A stretch of 5,699 bases of DNA from an uncultured Clostridia bacterium (GTDB taxonomy: Bacteria; Bacillota; Clostridia; Christensenellales; Aristaeellaceae), in assembly GCA_934647145.1 (NCBI GenBank), contig CAKUFB010000180.1, positions 1-5,699 of the forward strand. The letters are read 5' to 3'. Made by a program: the position numbers and the translations under genes. The notes beneath the pieces were generated by a model that worked only from the letters and a program-made list of their open reading frames with translations, was not told the origin of the DNA and ran no database searches. Positions within the stretch are counted from its first letter, which is position 1. Every line of letters starts with the position of its first letter. Shown piece by piece: positions 5,398 through 5,699 of the stretch.

Positions 5398-5492
5398 CTG
5401 GGGGAGGGTCTTGAATAGCGCATAGCCTGACGATAGGATGCGCGGCAGCAGGTGGCCGTCGGCCCCGCCGACCGCTCCCCCAGACCCCCACC
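5398..5492. repeat. Palindromic module 1 with internal hairpins
   Basis: CTGGGGGAG (5398-5406) pairs with CTCCCCCAG (5475-5483), followed by ACCCCCACC. Two hairpins sit inside: GCGCAT/ATGCGC (5418-5423 with 5438-5443), extended by CCT/AGG, and GTCGGC/GCCGAC (5458-5463 with 5467-5472) around CCC. Together they could fold as a three-way junction. The outer frame recurs at 5579-5623. I see no coding or mobile-element signature. Confidence 0.6.
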
Positions 5493-5518
5493 GAAGTTTG
5501 AGACCAGGCTCGTCGCAG

Positions 5519-5575
5519 CGCTGCATCTTCTGCCTGATCTTGTTGCAGCGTACCGGGCAGCTGTGCCCGTCCGGT
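5519..5575. repeat. Linker with two hairpins between the palindromic modules
   Basis: CGCTGCA (5519-5525) pairs with TGCAGCG (5544-5550) around 18 nt. CGGGCA (5554-5559) pairs with TGCCCG (5564-5569) around GCTG, or ACCGG (5552-5556) with CCGGT (5571-5575). No open frame here resembles a known protein. Confidence 0.5.
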
Positions 5576-5578
5576 GCG

Positions 5579-5623
5579 CTGGGGAGGGCGGCCTGAACGG
5601 CGCGCGCCTCCCCAGACCCCACC
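5579..5623. repeat. Palindromic module 2
   Basis: CTGGGGAGG (5579-5587) pairs with CCTCCCCAG (5607-5615), followed by ACCCCACC. The edges match module 1, but each G- and C-run is shorter by one base. The interior is much shorter (19 nt) and unrelated, with only a small GCC/GGC pair (5591-5593 with 5599-5601). This looks like a second, minimal member of the same family. Confidence 0.55.
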
Positions 5624-5626
5624 CAC

Positions 5627-5699
5627 GGCTCCGATGGAGCCGCAGGGACGCGATTTCCCGAGGGAAATCGCTTCATCGCAGCGCGAAGCGCGCGGAGGG
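5627..5699. repeat. Hairpin-rich right edge
   Basis: GGCTCC (5627-5632) pairs with GGAGCC (5636-5641) around GAT. GCGATTTCCC (5650-5659) is separated by only GA from its complement GGGAAATCGC (5662-5671). The remaining bases are GC-rich, with a short GCGCGAAGCGCGC dyad near 5681. The window ends here, so any gene this belongs to is out of view. Confidence 0.5.

Noticed and set aside
4739..5626. Minus-strand open frame over prp, rpmA and the right flank
   Set aside because: It runs opposite two certain genes and through the operon terminator hairpin. The flank part is made of palindromic repeats, which also rules out the overlapping frame at 5290-5676.
5366..5699. Insertion sequence or attachment site in the right flank
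   Set aside because: There is no transposase fragment, target duplication or tRNA. The inverted repeats are nested hairpins, not element ends.

Overview
The window looks like a piece of a GC-rich Firmicutes chromosome, most likely a gut-type Clostridia member. This rests on three things: strong AGGAGG ribosome binding sites, the gene order rplU-prp-rpmA, and an L27 protein with the N-terminal extension that the protease Prp removes in Firmicutes. Genus-level placement is inference and not supported further. The alpha-L-fucosidase fits a host-mucin or plant-glycan niche.

Layout. Positions 1-280 hold no gene I can support but are packed with hairpins, including two that share an 11-nt loop on unrelated stems. 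A minus-strand M29 metallo-aminopeptidase (281-1507) follows, with a near-consensus promoter overlapped by AT-rich dyads. Across a divergent intergenic region (1508-1756) lies upp, uracil phosphoribosyltransferase (1757-2380), which ends at an intrinsic terminator. Next comes a GH29 alpha-L-fucosidase (2510-4225) with its own promoter. No terminator is visible after it. A perfect TTGACA-17-TATAAT promoter then drives a short leader and the operon rplU (L21), prp (cysteine protease) and rpmA (L27), closed by a 12-bp terminator. The last ~330 bases (5366-5699) again have no convincing gene and consist of palindromic modules and hairpins.

How the genes work together. rplU, prp and rpmA form one transcriptional unit with gaps of 5 nt each. 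L21 and L27 are 50S proteins, and Prp is expected to trim the first nine residues of L27 before it works at the peptidyl-transferase centre. The other three genes are monocistronic metabolic genes: peptide breakdown, pyrimidine salvage and fucoside hydrolysis. They have separate promoters and no evident pathway link to the ribosomal operon.

Nothing here is clearly a new defence or mobile system. The least explained parts are the two structured, repeat-rich flanks.
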